Shown here in pieces: positions 6,750-16,072 of a stretch of DNA of 62,205 nt; positions within the stretch are counted from its first letter, which is position 1, and each line of letters begins with the position of its first letter. The stretch is from Bernardetia sp. (lineage in GTDB: Bacteria > Bacteroidota > Bacteroidia > Cytophagales > Bernardetiaceae). The translations under genes were made by a program, and so were the position numbers. The notes beneath the pieces are model-generated. The model was not told where the DNA came from. It saw only the letters and a list, made by a program, of their open reading frames with translations, and made no database searches. The stretch is from positions 1 to 62,205 of the forward strand of contig NZ_JAHDIG010000007.1 of NCBI RefSeq assembly GCF_020630935.1, given 5' to 3'.

Positions 6750-8963
6750 ATGGCAAAGTTTCCTCACGTCAAGCAGCGAGACCAAATGGATTGTGGTCCG
6801 ACGTGTTTGAAGATGATAACCAAACATTACGGCAAAAATTTTTCTCTGCCTTTCCTTAGAGAAAATGCTTACATCGGAAAGCAAGGCGTTTCATTGTTGG
6901 GAATTGCTACAGCAGCCGAAAAAATAGGACTTCGAACGCTTTCTGTACAGATAGATATTCAGACGCTCATAGAGGAAAAACCTGTTCCTTTCATCGCACA
7001 TTGGAATCAGAATCATTTTGTAGTGGTGTATAAAATCACTAATAAGAAGGTTTTTGTAGCTGACCCAGCCTCACAACTTTTAGAATATAGCCACGAAGAG
7101 TTTAAAAAAGCGTGGATACAAGGACAAGCCACCGAAGGAGAAGACGGAGAAGAAAGAGGAATTGCACTTCTTTTGGAAACCTCCCCAGATTTTTATGCAC
7201 AGGAAGATGTAAAAGAAAGCAAAGCTACTTTTGGCTACTTATTAAAATATCTAAAGCCTTATAAAGCTATTATTTTTCAGTTGTTTTTAGGGCTTCTGGG
7301 AGCTACTTTGCTTTCACTTTTTTTACCACTTCTTACACAAGCCTTAGTAGATACAGGGATTCAGCAGAAAAATTTATCTTTCGTTTATGTGGTTTTGGCA
7401 GCGCAACTGGTCTTTTTTGTATCTAAAAACTTAATCAACCTTATACGAAGTTGGATTTTGTTGCAAGTTTCTGTTCGACTGAATATTCAGATTGTCTCTG
7501 ATTTTTTGGCTAAACTTATTCGCCTTCCTCTACCATTTTTTGAATCTAAAAACTTGGGAGATATTCTTCAGCGTATGCAAGACAATCAGCGCATCGAACA
7601 GTTTTTGAGTGGAACACTTTTAGATTTTATTTTTTCGTTGGCAAGTCTTTTCTCTGTCGGCATACTTGTTATTTTTTATAGTCCAATAATCTTTTTGCTT
7701 TTTCTAATAGGAAGTAGTTTGTATGTTACTTGGATATTGCTCTTTTTAAAGAAACGAAGACTTTTAGACGATAAGCGTTTTGCACTTTCTTCTTCTACAC
7801 AAAGCAACGAAGTAGAACTCGTACAAGGAATGGCAGAAATTAAGTTCAATAATTTTGAGAAGGAAAAACGTTGGGAATGGGAACGATTGCAAGTCAAGAG
7901 AGCAAAACTGGCAATGCAAAGTTTGAGATTAAGTCAATTACAACAGTATGGAGGAGGGTTTATAAACGAACTTAAAAATATTATTATTACTTTTTGGGCT
8001 GCTTACGAAGTTATTCAAGGAAGTATGACACTCGGTATGATGATGGCAGTACAGCAAGTTTTAGGTCAGATGGAAGTGCCTTTAATTCAATCAGTGAGTT
8101 TTATTCAGCAAGGTCAAGATGCTAAACTAAGTTTGGAACGCTTAGGAGAAATTCACGACCAAAAAGATGAGGATGAAGAAAGTGAAAACTCGCTGATTAA
8201 AGAATTGCCAGTAGGAGAATTTTCCAAAGATATTTATTTGAAAAATGTAACATTCAGATACGGAACACCACATAGCCAACCTGCCATAGACGACCTTACG
8301 CTTCATATTCCAGCAGGAAAAACAACAGCAATTGTAGGTGAGAGTGGAAGTGGAAAGACAACGCTTTTGAAATTATTATTGAAATACTATATTCCTCAAA
8401 GTGGACAAATTACGGTAGGTTCTTTGCCATTGCCAGTGCTTAGTAGTTCTATTTGGCGTGCTACGATTGGTTCTGTGATGCAGGAAGGATTTATTTTTTC
8501 TGAAAGTATTGCTAAAAACATTGCGTTAGGAGATGATAACCCTACACAAAGAAGACTGATAGAAGCCACCCAAACAGCCAATATTTTTGAACATATTCAA
8601 AGCCTACCACTAGGTTTTCATACAAAAGTAGGACAGTCGGGGGAAGGATTGAGTCAAGGACAAAAGCAACGTCTTCTGATTGCTCGTGCCGTTTATAAAA
8701 ATCCAGAGTATTTGTTTTTTGACGAAGCTACTTCGGCACTAGATGCCAAGAATGAAAAAATAATTTCTAAAAACCTTCAAAACTTTGGACAGTCTAAAAC
8801 ACAAATTATTATTGCCCATAGACTGAGTACAGTAAAAAATGCAGACCAAATTGTGTTTTTAGAAAAAGGAAAAATAAAAGAGTTAGGAACACACGAAGAG
8901 CTAGTGAAAAAGCGAGGTATGTATTACAATCTTGTCAAAAACCAATTGGAACTTGCAGGATAA
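6750..8963 (+). CDS. C39 peptidase-containing ABC exporter (double-glycine peptide processing and export)
   Basis: A 737-residue bifunctional exporter. Residues 1-140 are a C39 cysteine peptidase with catalytic C15 (DCGPTC), H89 (NHFVVV) and D105 (VADP), which cuts GG leaders during transport. Residues about 160-470 are the six-helix transmembrane domain. The C-terminal ATPase has Walker A GESGSGKTT (about 530), signature LSQGQKQR (about 635) and Walker B LFFDEA with its catalytic Glu. Full length, all motifs intact. It is transcribed divergently from the peptide genes and needs the HlyD protein (1427-2758) as periplasmic adaptor. The natural substrates are the four GG-leader peptides next to it; that link is inferred from context and family knowledge. 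Confidence 0.95.
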   Translation: MAKFPHVKQRDQMDCGPTCLKMITKHYGKNFSLPFLRENAYIGKQGVSLLGIATAAEKIGLRTLSVQIDIQTLIEEKPVPFIAHWNQNHFVVVYKITNKKVFVADPASQLLEYSHEEFKKAWIQGQATEGEDGEERGIALLLETSPDFYAQEDVKESKATFGYLLKYLKPYKAIIFQLFLGLLGATLLSLFLPLLTQALVDTGIQQKNLSFVYVVLAAQLVFFVSKNLINLIRSWILLQVSVRLNIQIVSDFLAKLIRLPLPFFESKNLGDILQRMQDNQRIEQFLSGTLLDFIFSLASLFSVGILVIFYSPIIFLLFLIGSSLYVTWILLFLKKRRLLDDKRFALSSSTQSNEVELVQGMAEIKFNNFEKEKRWEWERLQVKRAKLAMQSLRLSQLQQYGGGFINELKNIIITFWAAYEVIQGSMTLGMMMAVQQVLGQMEVPLIQSVSFIQQGQDAKLSLERLGEIHDQKDEDEESENSLIKELPVGEFSKDIYLKNVTFRYGTPHSQPAIDDLTLHIPAGKTTAIVGESGSGKTTLLKLLLKYYIPQSGQITVGSLPLPVLSSSIWRATIGSVMQEGFIFSESIAKNIALGDDNPTQRRLIEATQTANIFEHIQSLPLGFHTKVGQSGEGLSQGQKQRLLIARAVYKNPEYLFFDEATSALDAKNEKIISKNLQNFGQSKTQIIIAHRLSTVKNADQIVFLEKGKIKELGTHEELVKKRGMYYNLVKNQLELAG

Positions 8964-9081
8964 TGCTAATATAAAAACTAATTTACCTTTTTTTGTCGTT
9001 CTGCTTTACAAGACTGACCTTTTTCATTATCTATTAGGTCAGCCCGATAGAGCAGCACCGATATATTTTTGGTATAAGACT

Positions 9082-10083
9082 TTACTCCTGTGTTTTCGGA
9101 TGGTATTTAGACTTTTCAAAAATCTCTCTATGATTTGTCATTTTCATCAGTTGAGGAAGTGTTATGTCTGGATTTTTTTCCATATATGCCCTAACGATTT
9201 GCCAACCTAGCCATTGCCCAATACGCCCAGGGCATTCTTGTCCAATTTCAAAAGTATGAGGACGTGGTTCTAAATATTTTCGCTTTTCTACTTGTGAAGT
9301 AGCATAAAAAAGTTCTTGCTTTACAAAATGTCCCCAAACATCTGTTTGATAGGTTTCACAATCTTCAATTTCCTGTGCAGAATAACCAATTACCAAAGAG
9401 TCAGCAGCTTCTGGAACTACTTTTTCAATGAAGTAATACGTTTTGCCCCACCAAATCATTTCATTAATTACGCTGTTATCTGATGGATTACTCAAATTAT
9501 ACCTTCCCGAAATTTCTCTAGCGACATGGGTTTGGATTGCCTCTGGGTGGTAGCGTTCCCAAATGTAATTTGGAACAACCTCAATCGGTGGACGGTAATA
9601 CGACTGATTTCCTAAAAAATAATCTAGCCCAATCAAAAACAAGCTATCACTTGGCACAACATCCATCTCAAAACCTGCTACAATCGTATAAATTTTTGGA
9701 ACATAAAAATCTGGATAGTAATGTTTTGTATAGCTAAAAAGATGTTCTAATTGTTGTTTGAGTTTTGCCTCATCATACACTTCATCTACTTGTCTTTGAA
9801 CAGTATCGATATAAGGGTCGTTGGCTCGTTTTACAAGTTCTTCTAATACTCTAATATCATTGACACGAAATCCCTTTAAAAGCAAGTCTGGGTTTTCTTT
9901 CAGATAAGTCAAAATTTCTTCTTTACTCTGTCCGTCAAATATTTTTTTATCTACTCTTTCTATTTCAATATTTACCTTCATATTTGAAATATCTGGTAAG
10001 GTTTCTTTTTGGGTAGAACAAGAAGAAAATAAACAGATAAGAAAAGATACGAAACAGAAAAAAACGAAAGATAATTTTTTCAT
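9082..10083 (-). CDS. gldB: Gliding motility lipoprotein GldB
   Basis: A 333-residue lipoprotein: signal peptide and lipobox ending at C22 (CLFSSC). The body matches the GldB family, with the late conserved PGRIGQWLGWQIV block followed by a helix MEKNP, and an internal HVAREISGRYN stretch. GldB is needed for gliding in flavobacteria and is linked to the T9SS-based motor; as a lipoprotein it is attached to the envelope. Usual size about 320 residues. It stands alone here, convergent with the ABC exporter gene, no other gld genes nearby. Family call confident, exact role in this organism inferred. Confidence 0.85.
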   Translation of the reverse strand: MKKLSFVFFCFVSFLICLFSSCSTQKETLPDISNMKVNIEIERVDKKIFDGQSKEEILTYLKENPDLLLKGFRVNDIRVLEELVKRANDPYIDTVQRQVDEVYDEAKLKQQLEHLFSYTKHYYPDFYVPKIYTIVAGFEMDVVPSDSLFLIGLDYFLGNQSYYRPPIEVVPNYIWERYHPEAIQTHVAREISGRYNLSNPSDNSVINEMIWWGKTYYFIEKVVPEAADSLVIGYSAQEIEDCETYQTDVWGHFVKQELFYATSQVEKRKYLEPRPHTFEIGQECPGRIGQWLGWQIVRAYMEKNPDITLPQLMKMTNHREIFEKSKYHPKTQE

Positions 10084-10233
10084 TTGATTGACTAATAAAT
10101 TGATGTTAATTTTGAAAACAAGAGCAATACTCTATGCCTTTAACAAACGAAATTTTATGTAAAGAATTATACACTTTTCTAAAGGTCGAATCAAAATTAA
10201 TGATTTTTAGAGAAATCAATTTTTATTTTAACT

Positions 10234-10647
10234 ATGAGCCAAAAATTTGAAACCAATGACGCACCCAAACCAGTAGGTTTGTATCCTCACGCACGAAAAG
10301 TAGGTAATCTTTTATTTCTCTCTGGCGTAGGAGCAAGAGATGCCAAAACGAATGAAATACATGGAAATGTTTATGATGAAAATGGAAAACTTGTCTCTTA
10401 TGATATTGAGGCGCAATGTCATACCGTTTTTCAGAATGTAAAAGCAATTTTGGAAGCAAGTGGAAGTAGCTGGGACAAACTCGTCGACGTAACCGTTTTT
10501 CTTACCAATATGGAAGAAGATTTTAAAGCCTATAATAAAGTTTATGCAGAGTATTTTAAAGACAATCAGCCTTGTAGAACCACATTAGGAATTACGGCAC
10601 TTCCCACACCGATTGCTATCGAACTTAAATGTATTGCTACGGTTTAA
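10234..10647 (+). CDS. RidA/YjgF family deaminase
   Basis: A 137-residue RidA-fold protein: LFLSGVGARD near the N-terminus, DVTVFLTNMEEDF in the middle and CRTTLGI...AIELKCIATV at the end. RidA proteins hydrolyse reactive enamine/imine intermediates; the subgroup with this length and an N-terminal YPHARKVGNLLFLSG includes 2-aminomuconate deaminases of the kynurenine pathway. An ACMSD gene of that pathway lies at 40612-41730, so a role in tryptophan breakdown is possible but not shown. The catalytic Arg of RidA is probably the R of CRTT. Downstream is the hairpin repeat at 10688-10756, which may act as its terminator. Confidence 0.85.
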   Translation: MSQKFETNDAPKPVGLYPHARKVGNLLFLSGVGARDAKTNEIHGNVYDENGKLVSYDIEAQCHTVFQNVKAILEASGSSWDKLVDVTVFLTNMEEDFKAYNKVYAEYFKDNQPCRTTLGITALPTPIAIELKCIATV

Positions 10648-10665
10648 GAAAATTATGTAATTTTG
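10634..10665 (+). promoter_or_regulatory. Candidate promoter of the 10785 gene
   Basis: TTG at 10634-10636, a 21-base spacer and TAATTTTG at 10658-10665 match the Bacteroidota consensus. The predicted start near 10671 lies before the hairpin repeat at 10688-10756, so the hairpin would be in the transcript leader. Confidence 0.45.
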
Positions 10666-10687
10666 CAGCCTATTTAAAATTATAAGA

Positions 10688-10756
10688 AAATAACCGTCGT
10701 TGAGGCTCAAAATGCAGCCGTCAACGAGAAAAAAAATATTCTCATTGACGGTTTTT
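10688..10756. repeat. Dispersed hairpin repeat, copy 1
   Basis: The first 41 bases (10688-10728) are identical to 60369-60409. Bases 10718-10730 and 10739-10751 form a 13-bp stem with one mismatch, followed by five Ts, so this copy can act as a terminator for the RidA gene. Motif ccgtcgttgag/ccgtcaacgag recurs within it in both orientations. Confidence 0.85.
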
Positions 10757-10784
10757 ATATTATCAAAAAAATAAAACTAAAAAA

Positions 10785-11201
10785 ATGGTAGAATTTGAAG
10801 TATTGGCAGATACGCCCAACTATTTGATAAAGCTAAATCCAGAAGTGCCTTGTATAATGATAAAATGGCGTGGCGATATGGAAAGTGAAAGTTATAGAAA
10901 AGCTCTTAACGATACAATTATTTGGATGAAGGAACGCCAAGTTTCCAAAATCATCAACGACGACCGTAAAATCAAAAAAGGACTTTCCAAACAAGACCAA
11001 AAGTGGGCAATGGAAGATTGGTTGGGGCGTGCGCTAGATGCTGGCTATCAGTCTATGGCAATTATTCAAGAACGTGATTTTTTCAAGCGTTTTCCTGCTG
11101 CACAGCTTGCTGCTTCTACACGTCTTTACTTCCAAAATCTTATCAAAATTGAGTATTTCAGTACAGTAAAAGCAGCTGAAGATTGGATAAAAGTAGCTTA
11201 A
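10785..11201 (+). CDS. STAS/SpoIIAA-like domain protein (hypothetical)
   Basis: A 138-residue soluble protein with the pattern of the Bacteroidota STAS/SEC14-like (SpoIIAA-type) group: an early beta segment with MIKWRGDMESESY, a helix with WMKERQVSKIIND, a D-x-R after it, W...GRALDAGYQSMAII, and a last helix ending AEDWIK. Such proteins have no known enzymatic activity; the single domain is thought to bind partners or lipids. Monocistronic, convergent with the ABC gene at 11299. Function unknown; family placement is from the residue pattern only. Confidence 0.6.
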   Translation: MVEFEVLADTPNYLIKLNPEVPCIMIKWRGDMESESYRKALNDTIIWMKERQVSKIINDDRKIKKGLSKQDQKWAMEDWLGRALDAGYQSMAIIQERDFFKRFPAAQLAASTRLYFQNLIKIEYFSTVKAAEDWIKVA

Positions 11202-11298
11202 ATCTTTAGTGATAAATGATTAGTTATTAATGATAAATTACCATTAAATCTAATTTTTTACAGTATTTGTATTCTCATTAATAACTAAACATTAATAA

Positions 11299-13086
11299 TT
11301 AACTCACCTCCTCTTGGAGTTGTTTTTCATAAAGCTGCATATAAAGTCCGTTTTGTTTCAGAAGCTCTTCATGCCTTCCTTGTTCTACTATTTTTCCTTC
11401 ATCTAAGAAAATAATATGGTCGGCAAGTTTGGCAGACGAAACACGGTGAGAAATAACAATAGAAGTGCGATTTTTCATAATACGTTTCATATTTTGAAGA
11501 ATTGCATTTTCTGTTTTGGTATCTACGGCAGAAAGGCTATCATCTAAAATCAATATTTTTGGATTTCTAATAATTGCTCTTGCAATACTGACACGCTGTT
11601 TCTGTCCTCCAGAAAGTGTAATTCCTCGTTCGCCTAGCATCGTTTCGAATCCGTTTGGAAAACGCTCAATATTTTCCAATAAATCAGCATCTCTTGCAGC
11701 TTCTGTGATTTGTTTTTCCTCAAAATCATTTTCATTGAAGCCAAAGGCAATATTGTTTCTAATTGTGTCTGAAAACAAGAATACTTCTTGTGGAACATAT
11801 CCTACATTAGAACGCAAATGAGAAATATCATATTTTTTAATATTATCTTGGTCTATCAATATTTCTCCATCTGTAACATCATACATTCTACATATAAGGT
11901 TAGCAATAGTGCTTTTTCCAGAGCCTGTTGTTCCTAAAATGGCAAGCGTTTGTCCATCCTTAATTTCAAAACTCACCTTATCCAAAGCCTTAATACCAGA
12001 ATCTGGATAGACAAAAGTAACATCATCAAATTTTACGCTACCATTTATTTCGGTAGTTTTATTTTCTAATGAAATAATATCAGTTTCAGTGTTCAAAAAC
12101 TCGTTGATACGTTCTTGTGAAGCTGCTGCACGCTGTGTAAGACTTGTAACCCATCCTAAAGAAGCTACTGGCCAAGTCAAGAGGTTTACATAAATAACAA
12201 ACTCTGCAATATTTCCTGTCGTGATTGTACCTCTCATGACCTCAATTCCACCAATATAAACGGTCAAAATTGTACTAATTCCAATCAAACCAATAATTAA
12301 AGGTAAGAAGAGGGAATTTACACGCACCAAATCAAGAGATTTATTAAAATAATCTTGTGTTTCGCCTTCAAACTCCCTTGAAAAATCTTTTTCTCTGATG
12401 TATGCTTTCATAACACGAATCCCAGAAAAGGCTTCTTGTGCAAAAGTTGTCATTTTAGAAAGACTTTGTTGAATCAGAATGGAACGCTTATTTATCAGAT
12501 TATTGACATAATAAATACTGATAGAGAGAATTGGCAAAGGAAGCAATGAAAAAAGCGTAAGACGAACATTAATCGTAAGCATATAGGCAATTACCAAAAC
12601 AGCCGTTCCAATCATATTGATAGAATACATAATAGCAGGGCCTAAATACATTCTGACTTGTGAGACATCTTCCGAAATTCGGTTCATAAGGTCGCCTGTA
12701 TTGTTTTTTCTATAAAAAGCTAAAGGCAACTTTTGATAATGTATATAAATATCGTTTTTCAAATCATACTCTATCAAACGAGACATGACGATAATGGTCT
12801 GACGTTGAAAAAATAAGAACACACCACGAATCAGAGCCATCAGAAGAATCAAGCCTCCGTAGAGCAAGACCACTTTTCCGAAAGTAACCATTACTTGTTC
12901 CTGTGCTGCTGTTCCTTCAAAAAGGTCGTTCATTCGGATAGTGTTGGTTATCAAATCAAAGGCATGACGTACAATTTGGGCTGGAATAATAGCAAAAACA
13001 CAAGACATCAAGACGAAAAAAATGCCACCTAAAAGATGCCATTTGTATCTATAAAAGTATTTGTTTAGAGCGAAAAGTTCTTTCAT
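11299..13086 (-). CDS. ABC exporter half with Asp at the catalytic position (MsbA/BmrC-like)
   Basis: A 595-residue half-transporter: six-helix type IV transmembrane domain (residues about 1-330), then an ATPase with Walker A GTTGSGKST, signature LSGGQKQR and H-loop VISHR. The Walker B reads LILDDSLSAVD: the catalytic Glu is replaced by Asp, as in the degenerate half of heterodimeric exporters such as BmrC or TM287. The gene at 14159-15991 encodes a half with the normal Glu and is a plausible partner, though the two are divergent and separated by another gene. Substrate unknown; lipids or drugs are usual for this class. Confidence 0.9.
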   Translation of the reverse strand: MKELFALNKYFYRYKWHLLGGIFFVLMSCVFAIIPAQIVRHAFDLITNTIRMNDLFEGTAAQEQVMVTFGKVVLLYGGLILLMALIRGVFLFFQRQTIIVMSRLIEYDLKNDIYIHYQKLPLAFYRKNNTGDLMNRISEDVSQVRMYLGPAIMYSINMIGTAVLVIAYMLTINVRLTLFSLLPLPILSISIYYVNNLINKRSILIQQSLSKMTTFAQEAFSGIRVMKAYIREKDFSREFEGETQDYFNKSLDLVRVNSLFLPLIIGLIGISTILTVYIGGIEVMRGTITTGNIAEFVIYVNLLTWPVASLGWVTSLTQRAAASQERINEFLNTETDIISLENKTTEINGSVKFDDVTFVYPDSGIKALDKVSFEIKDGQTLAILGTTGSGKSTIANLICRMYDVTDGEILIDQDNIKKYDISHLRSNVGYVPQEVFLFSDTIRNNIAFGFNENDFEEKQITEAARDADLLENIERFPNGFETMLGERGITLSGGQKQRVSIARAIIRNPKILILDDSLSAVDTKTENAILQNMKRIMKNRTSIVISHRVSSAKLADHIIFLDEGKIVEQGRHEELLKQNGLYMQLYEKQLQEEVS

Positions 13087-13142
13087 TTTGAATTGTAAAG
13101 TGGTATTTTATTTCTAAATTGATTAGAAATGAAGACAGTTTA

Positions 13143-13165
13143 CTGTTCTGTGGCATACAGAACAG
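13143..13165. repeat. Short hairpin related to the MITE family
   Basis: A 9-bp stem (ctgttctgt / acagaacag) around ggcat, followed by ggga. The same hairpin with similar flanks is the left inner hairpin of the elements at 54211-54312 and 56766-56888. Only this piece is recognisable here, so it is a remnant or a chance match. Confidence 0.4.
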
Positions 13166-13335
13166 GGAATGTATTGGTAGATTTGAAAGTATCTGTATCT
13201 ACAACAACTTTTCCTTAACGATAAAGATACATCAAAAGTTAGATTTGATTTTTCTTAAATGAATCTGTTTTGAATTTTTAAGAACTAAATGTTAGTTATA
13301 AATATATTTCAGCTATTATCTTAATCTATAAAAAA

Positions 13336-14070
13336 ATGAGTTTTCTACAAGCAGAATGGCGAAAATTAGCCATTGCAAATTACCAAATAGACCCTAATAT
13401 TCTCTATCCTTATCTTCCCAACGGAACAGATTTAGATTTTTGGGAAGGAAAGTGTTATGTTAGCCTGATTGGTTTTATGTTTAAAAATGTACGACTTTTA
13501 GGCGTTCCGATTCCATTTCATATCAATTTTGAAGAGGTAAATCTACGTTTTTATGTCAAGAGATTTGAAACTGATGAAGACAAGATGAACAATGACTATA
13601 AAAGAGGCGTAGTTTTCGTTAAAGAAATTGTCCCCAAACCAGCTATTACGTTTGTAGCCAATACAGTCTATGGAGAAAATTATCAGACAATGAAAATGAG
13701 CCATCAATGGAAAGAAAATGAAAATGATAGAGAAGTAGAATATACATGGCAAAAAAATAAGACTTCTGAGCAAAACTCTATTTACCTCAAAGCAGCTAAA
13801 AATCTAAGTGAAATTGAAAAAGGGAGCAAAACTGAATTCATTACAGAACACTACTGGGGATATGCAAAGAAAAATGAAAGAGATACCAATGAATATGAAG
13901 TTACTCACCCAAGATGGCAGCAATATGAAGTGTTAGATTATAAAATACAAGCCGATTTTGCAGAAATGTATGGACAAGACTTTGCTTTTCTAAATCATCA
14001 AAAACCAGCTTCTGTGATGCTTGCCGAAGGTTCAAACATTACAGTAGAACCAAAAAGTAAAATTAGATAA
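13336..14070 (+). CDS. YqjF-like DUF2071 family protein
   Basis: A 244-residue DUF2071 (YqjF) protein. The typical start is present: an early W-x-K-L, then LYPYLPNGTDLDFWEGKCYVS and VRLLGVPIPFHINFEEVNLRFYV. The family has an acetoacetate-decarboxylase-like fold with no established reaction. The C-terminal part (EHYWGYAKKN, HPRWQQYEV) also fits. No signal peptide or membrane segment, so probably cytoplasmic. It lies between the two ABC exporter halves and is 88 bases upstream of the second one; a -7 box at 14111 suggests separate transcription. Confidence 0.85.
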   Translation: MSFLQAEWRKLAIANYQIDPNILYPYLPNGTDLDFWEGKCYVSLIGFMFKNVRLLGVPIPFHINFEEVNLRFYVKRFETDEDKMNNDYKRGVVFVKEIVPKPAITFVANTVYGENYQTMKMSHQWKENENDREVEYTWQKNKTSEQNSIYLKAAKNLSEIEKGSKTEFITEHYWGYAKKNERDTNEYEVTHPRWQQYEVLDYKIQADFAEMYGQDFAFLNHQKPASVMLAEGSNITVEPKSKIR

Positions 14071-14110
14071 GATAGAAAATTTGAAGTTAGAAGTTCTCTA
14101 ACAAAAACCG

Positions 14111-14118
14111 TATCTTTG
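14111..14118 (+). promoter_or_regulatory. -7 box upstream of the ABC exporter at 14159
   Basis: TATCTTTG matches TAnnTTTG fully and lies 40 bases upstream of the ATG. No TTG at the standard spacing (nearest at 14081-14083, 27 bases away), so the match is to the -7 element only. Confidence 0.4.
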
Positions 14119-14158
14119 CACTTCGAAAATCAAACGCATTATCGCTTCCCAACTGATT

Positions 14159-15991
14159 ATGAGAAATAACGAAGATATAAAAAACGACACAAAAAATACT
14201 ACTAACGATGAAAATGAGCATAAGAAAGTAAAGCTCAATAAGAAAAATTTTTCTTATCTGTTAGGTATCTATAAGTTTATGATGCCCTACAAAGGCTACT
14301 TTTTTACTGGAATGATTTGTCTTTTTCTTTCTAGTACTGTCTTATTGATTTTTCCAAAACTTACAGGGAATCTCATTGATGTAGCAACAGGCAATGAAGG
14401 TTTTATATTGGATAGTATCAATCAGATTACACTTGCTTTGGTTGTTGTGATTATAACTCAAGTTATTTTTTCTTTTTTGAGAGTGTACTTATTTGCACAG
14501 GTGAGTGAATATTCAATGGCTGATATTCGTAAGGCATTGTATCAAAAATATTTGTATTTACCACTTGCTTTTTATGATAAACATCGCTCTGGTGAGCTTA
14601 TGAGCCGAATTACGGCAGATGTTGCGCTTTTGCAGGAGACTTTTTCTACTACTTTAGCCGAATTTTTTCGCCAAATACTGACTTTAGTTGTTGGCATAGG
14701 GATTTTATTTTTCATGACTCCACGTCTTACTTTTTTTATGCTTGCTGTAATGCCAGCCTTGATGATTGGAGCAGTTATTTTTGGTAAGTTTATTCGAAAG
14801 CTCTCTAAAAAAACGCAAGACCAAATAGCCACTTCAAATATTATTGTAGAAGAAACAATACAAGCCGTAGCGACTGTAAAAGCCTTTACCAATGAGCTTT
14901 TTGAGTTTAATCGCTATTCCTCAACACAAAACAATGTTATCAAAACAGCCTTAAAAGCTGCTACCTATCGTGGCGCATTTGTCTCCTTTATTCTCTTTGC
15001 CATCTTTGGAAGTATTACAGCAGTTTTTTGGTATGGAGCAATTCTGTTGAAAGCAGGAGAGTTAACTCCTGGAGATTTACTTACTTTTATTCTCTACTCT
15101 ATGTTTATTGCGGGTTCTATTGGTGGATTGGGTAGTATTTATGGGCAAATACAAAAGGCTGTTGGAGCATCAGAAAGGGTATTAGAAATTTTAGGAGAGG
15201 AGTCTGAACCCAATGAAAAAGAGTTATCAAAATCATTTAATCAGAAAGCCATTGAGGGCAATATTTCTTTTAAAAATGTGAGTTTTTCCTATCCTACACG
15301 TAGCGATGTAGAGGTGTTGAAAGGACTTAGTTTGGATATTAAGGCAGGAGAAAAAATTGCTTTAGTAGGACATAGTGGGGCAGGGAAATCTACTATTATT
15401 CAGCTTTTAGAGCGTTTTTATGAACCTCAAAACGGAATAATAGAAGTAGATGGAAAAAATAATTTAGAGTATGATTTGAGCTTGTACCGTTCGGCTATTG
15501 GTATCGTTCCACAAGAAATTTTGCTTTTTGGTGGAACAATCAGAGAAAATATAGCTTACGGAAAACCAAATGCTACAGAAGAGGAAATCATTTCGGCTGC
15601 CAAACAGGCTAATGCCTTTAAGTTTATTGAAACATTCCCAGAAGGTTTAGATACCTTGGTAGGAGAGCGTGGTGTAAAACTTTCGGGAGGTCAGCGTCAG
15701 AGAATTGCCATTGCAAGGGCTATTTTACGCAATCCTAAGATTTTGGTTTTGGATGAAGCAACAAGCTCATTAGATGCAGAATCGGAACAGCTTGTACAGG
15801 AAGCCTTAGATACACTTATGAAAGACCGAACAACAATTATTATTGCTCACCGTTTGGCGACTATCCGAAAAGTAGATACAATTTATGTCATCGAAAACGG
15901 ACAGATAAGCGAACAAGGAACACACGAAAACCTTGTCAATCAAGAGGGAACTTACAATCAGTTGGTGCGTTTGCAGCTTTTAGAGGTGTAA
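14159..15991 (+). CDS. ABC exporter half, MsbA-like
   Basis: A 610-residue half-transporter with a polar N-terminal tail of about 40 residues (NDTKNTTNDENEHKK), six-helix transmembrane domain (about 40-340) and an ATPase with Walker A GHSGAGKST, Q-loop VPQEILLFG, signature LSGGQRQR, Walker B LVLDEATSSLD and H-loop IIAHR. All catalytic residues are normal. It could work as a homodimer (lipid or drug export) or pair with the Asp-variant half at 11299-13086. Own promoter likely at 14111. The charged Asn-rich tail is unusual but may be only a poorly conserved extension. Confidence 0.9.
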   Translation: MRNNEDIKNDTKNTTNDENEHKKVKLNKKNFSYLLGIYKFMMPYKGYFFTGMICLFLSSTVLLIFPKLTGNLIDVATGNEGFILDSINQITLALVVVIITQVIFSFLRVYLFAQVSEYSMADIRKALYQKYLYLPLAFYDKHRSGELMSRITADVALLQETFSTTLAEFFRQILTLVVGIGILFFMTPRLTFFMLAVMPALMIGAVIFGKFIRKLSKKTQDQIATSNIIVEETIQAVATVKAFTNELFEFNRYSSTQNNVIKTALKAATYRGAFVSFILFAIFGSITAVFWYGAILLKAGELTPGDLLTFILYSMFIAGSIGGLGSIYGQIQKAVGASERVLEILGEESEPNEKELSKSFNQKAIEGNISFKNVSFSYPTRSDVEVLKGLSLDIKAGEKIALVGHSGAGKSTIIQLLERFYEPQNGIIEVDGKNNLEYDLSLYRSAIGIVPQEILLFGGTIRENIAYGKPNATEEEIISAAKQANAFKFIETFPEGLDTLVGERGVKLSGGQRQRIAIARAILRNPKILVLDEATSSLDAESEQLVQEALDTLMKDRTTIIIAHRLATIRKVDTIYVIENGQISEQGTHENLVNQEGTYNQLVRLQLLEV

Positions 15992-16030
15992 TTATGTAGC
16001 ATACACTTTAGTGTGTGAAAAAAATCTGTG

Positions 16031-16038
16031 TATTTTTG
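16031..16038 (+). promoter_or_regulatory. -7 box of the YeiH-like gene
   Basis: TATTTTTG, 34 bases upstream of the TTG start at 16073. It overlaps the frame that would be read from an upstream GTG at 16028, which argues that GTG is not the start. No -33 TTG at the right spacing. Confidence 0.4.
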
Positions 16039-16072
16039 TATCTTAATAAAAACACACCAACTACACACTATT

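Noticed and set aside
9014-9042. Terminator between the ABC exporter and gldB
   Set aside because: A ctgacct/aggtcag stem of 7 bp has a 15-base loop and no T-run; too weak to call.
8932-9210. A 92-residue frame after the ABC exporter
   Set aside because: It begins inside the ABC gene in another frame, ends inside gldB in antisense and has no recognisable features.
16028-16072. GTG start of the YeiH-like protein
   Set aside because: The region is overlapped by a -7 promoter box and the added residues do not resemble the family; TTG at 16073 is preferred.
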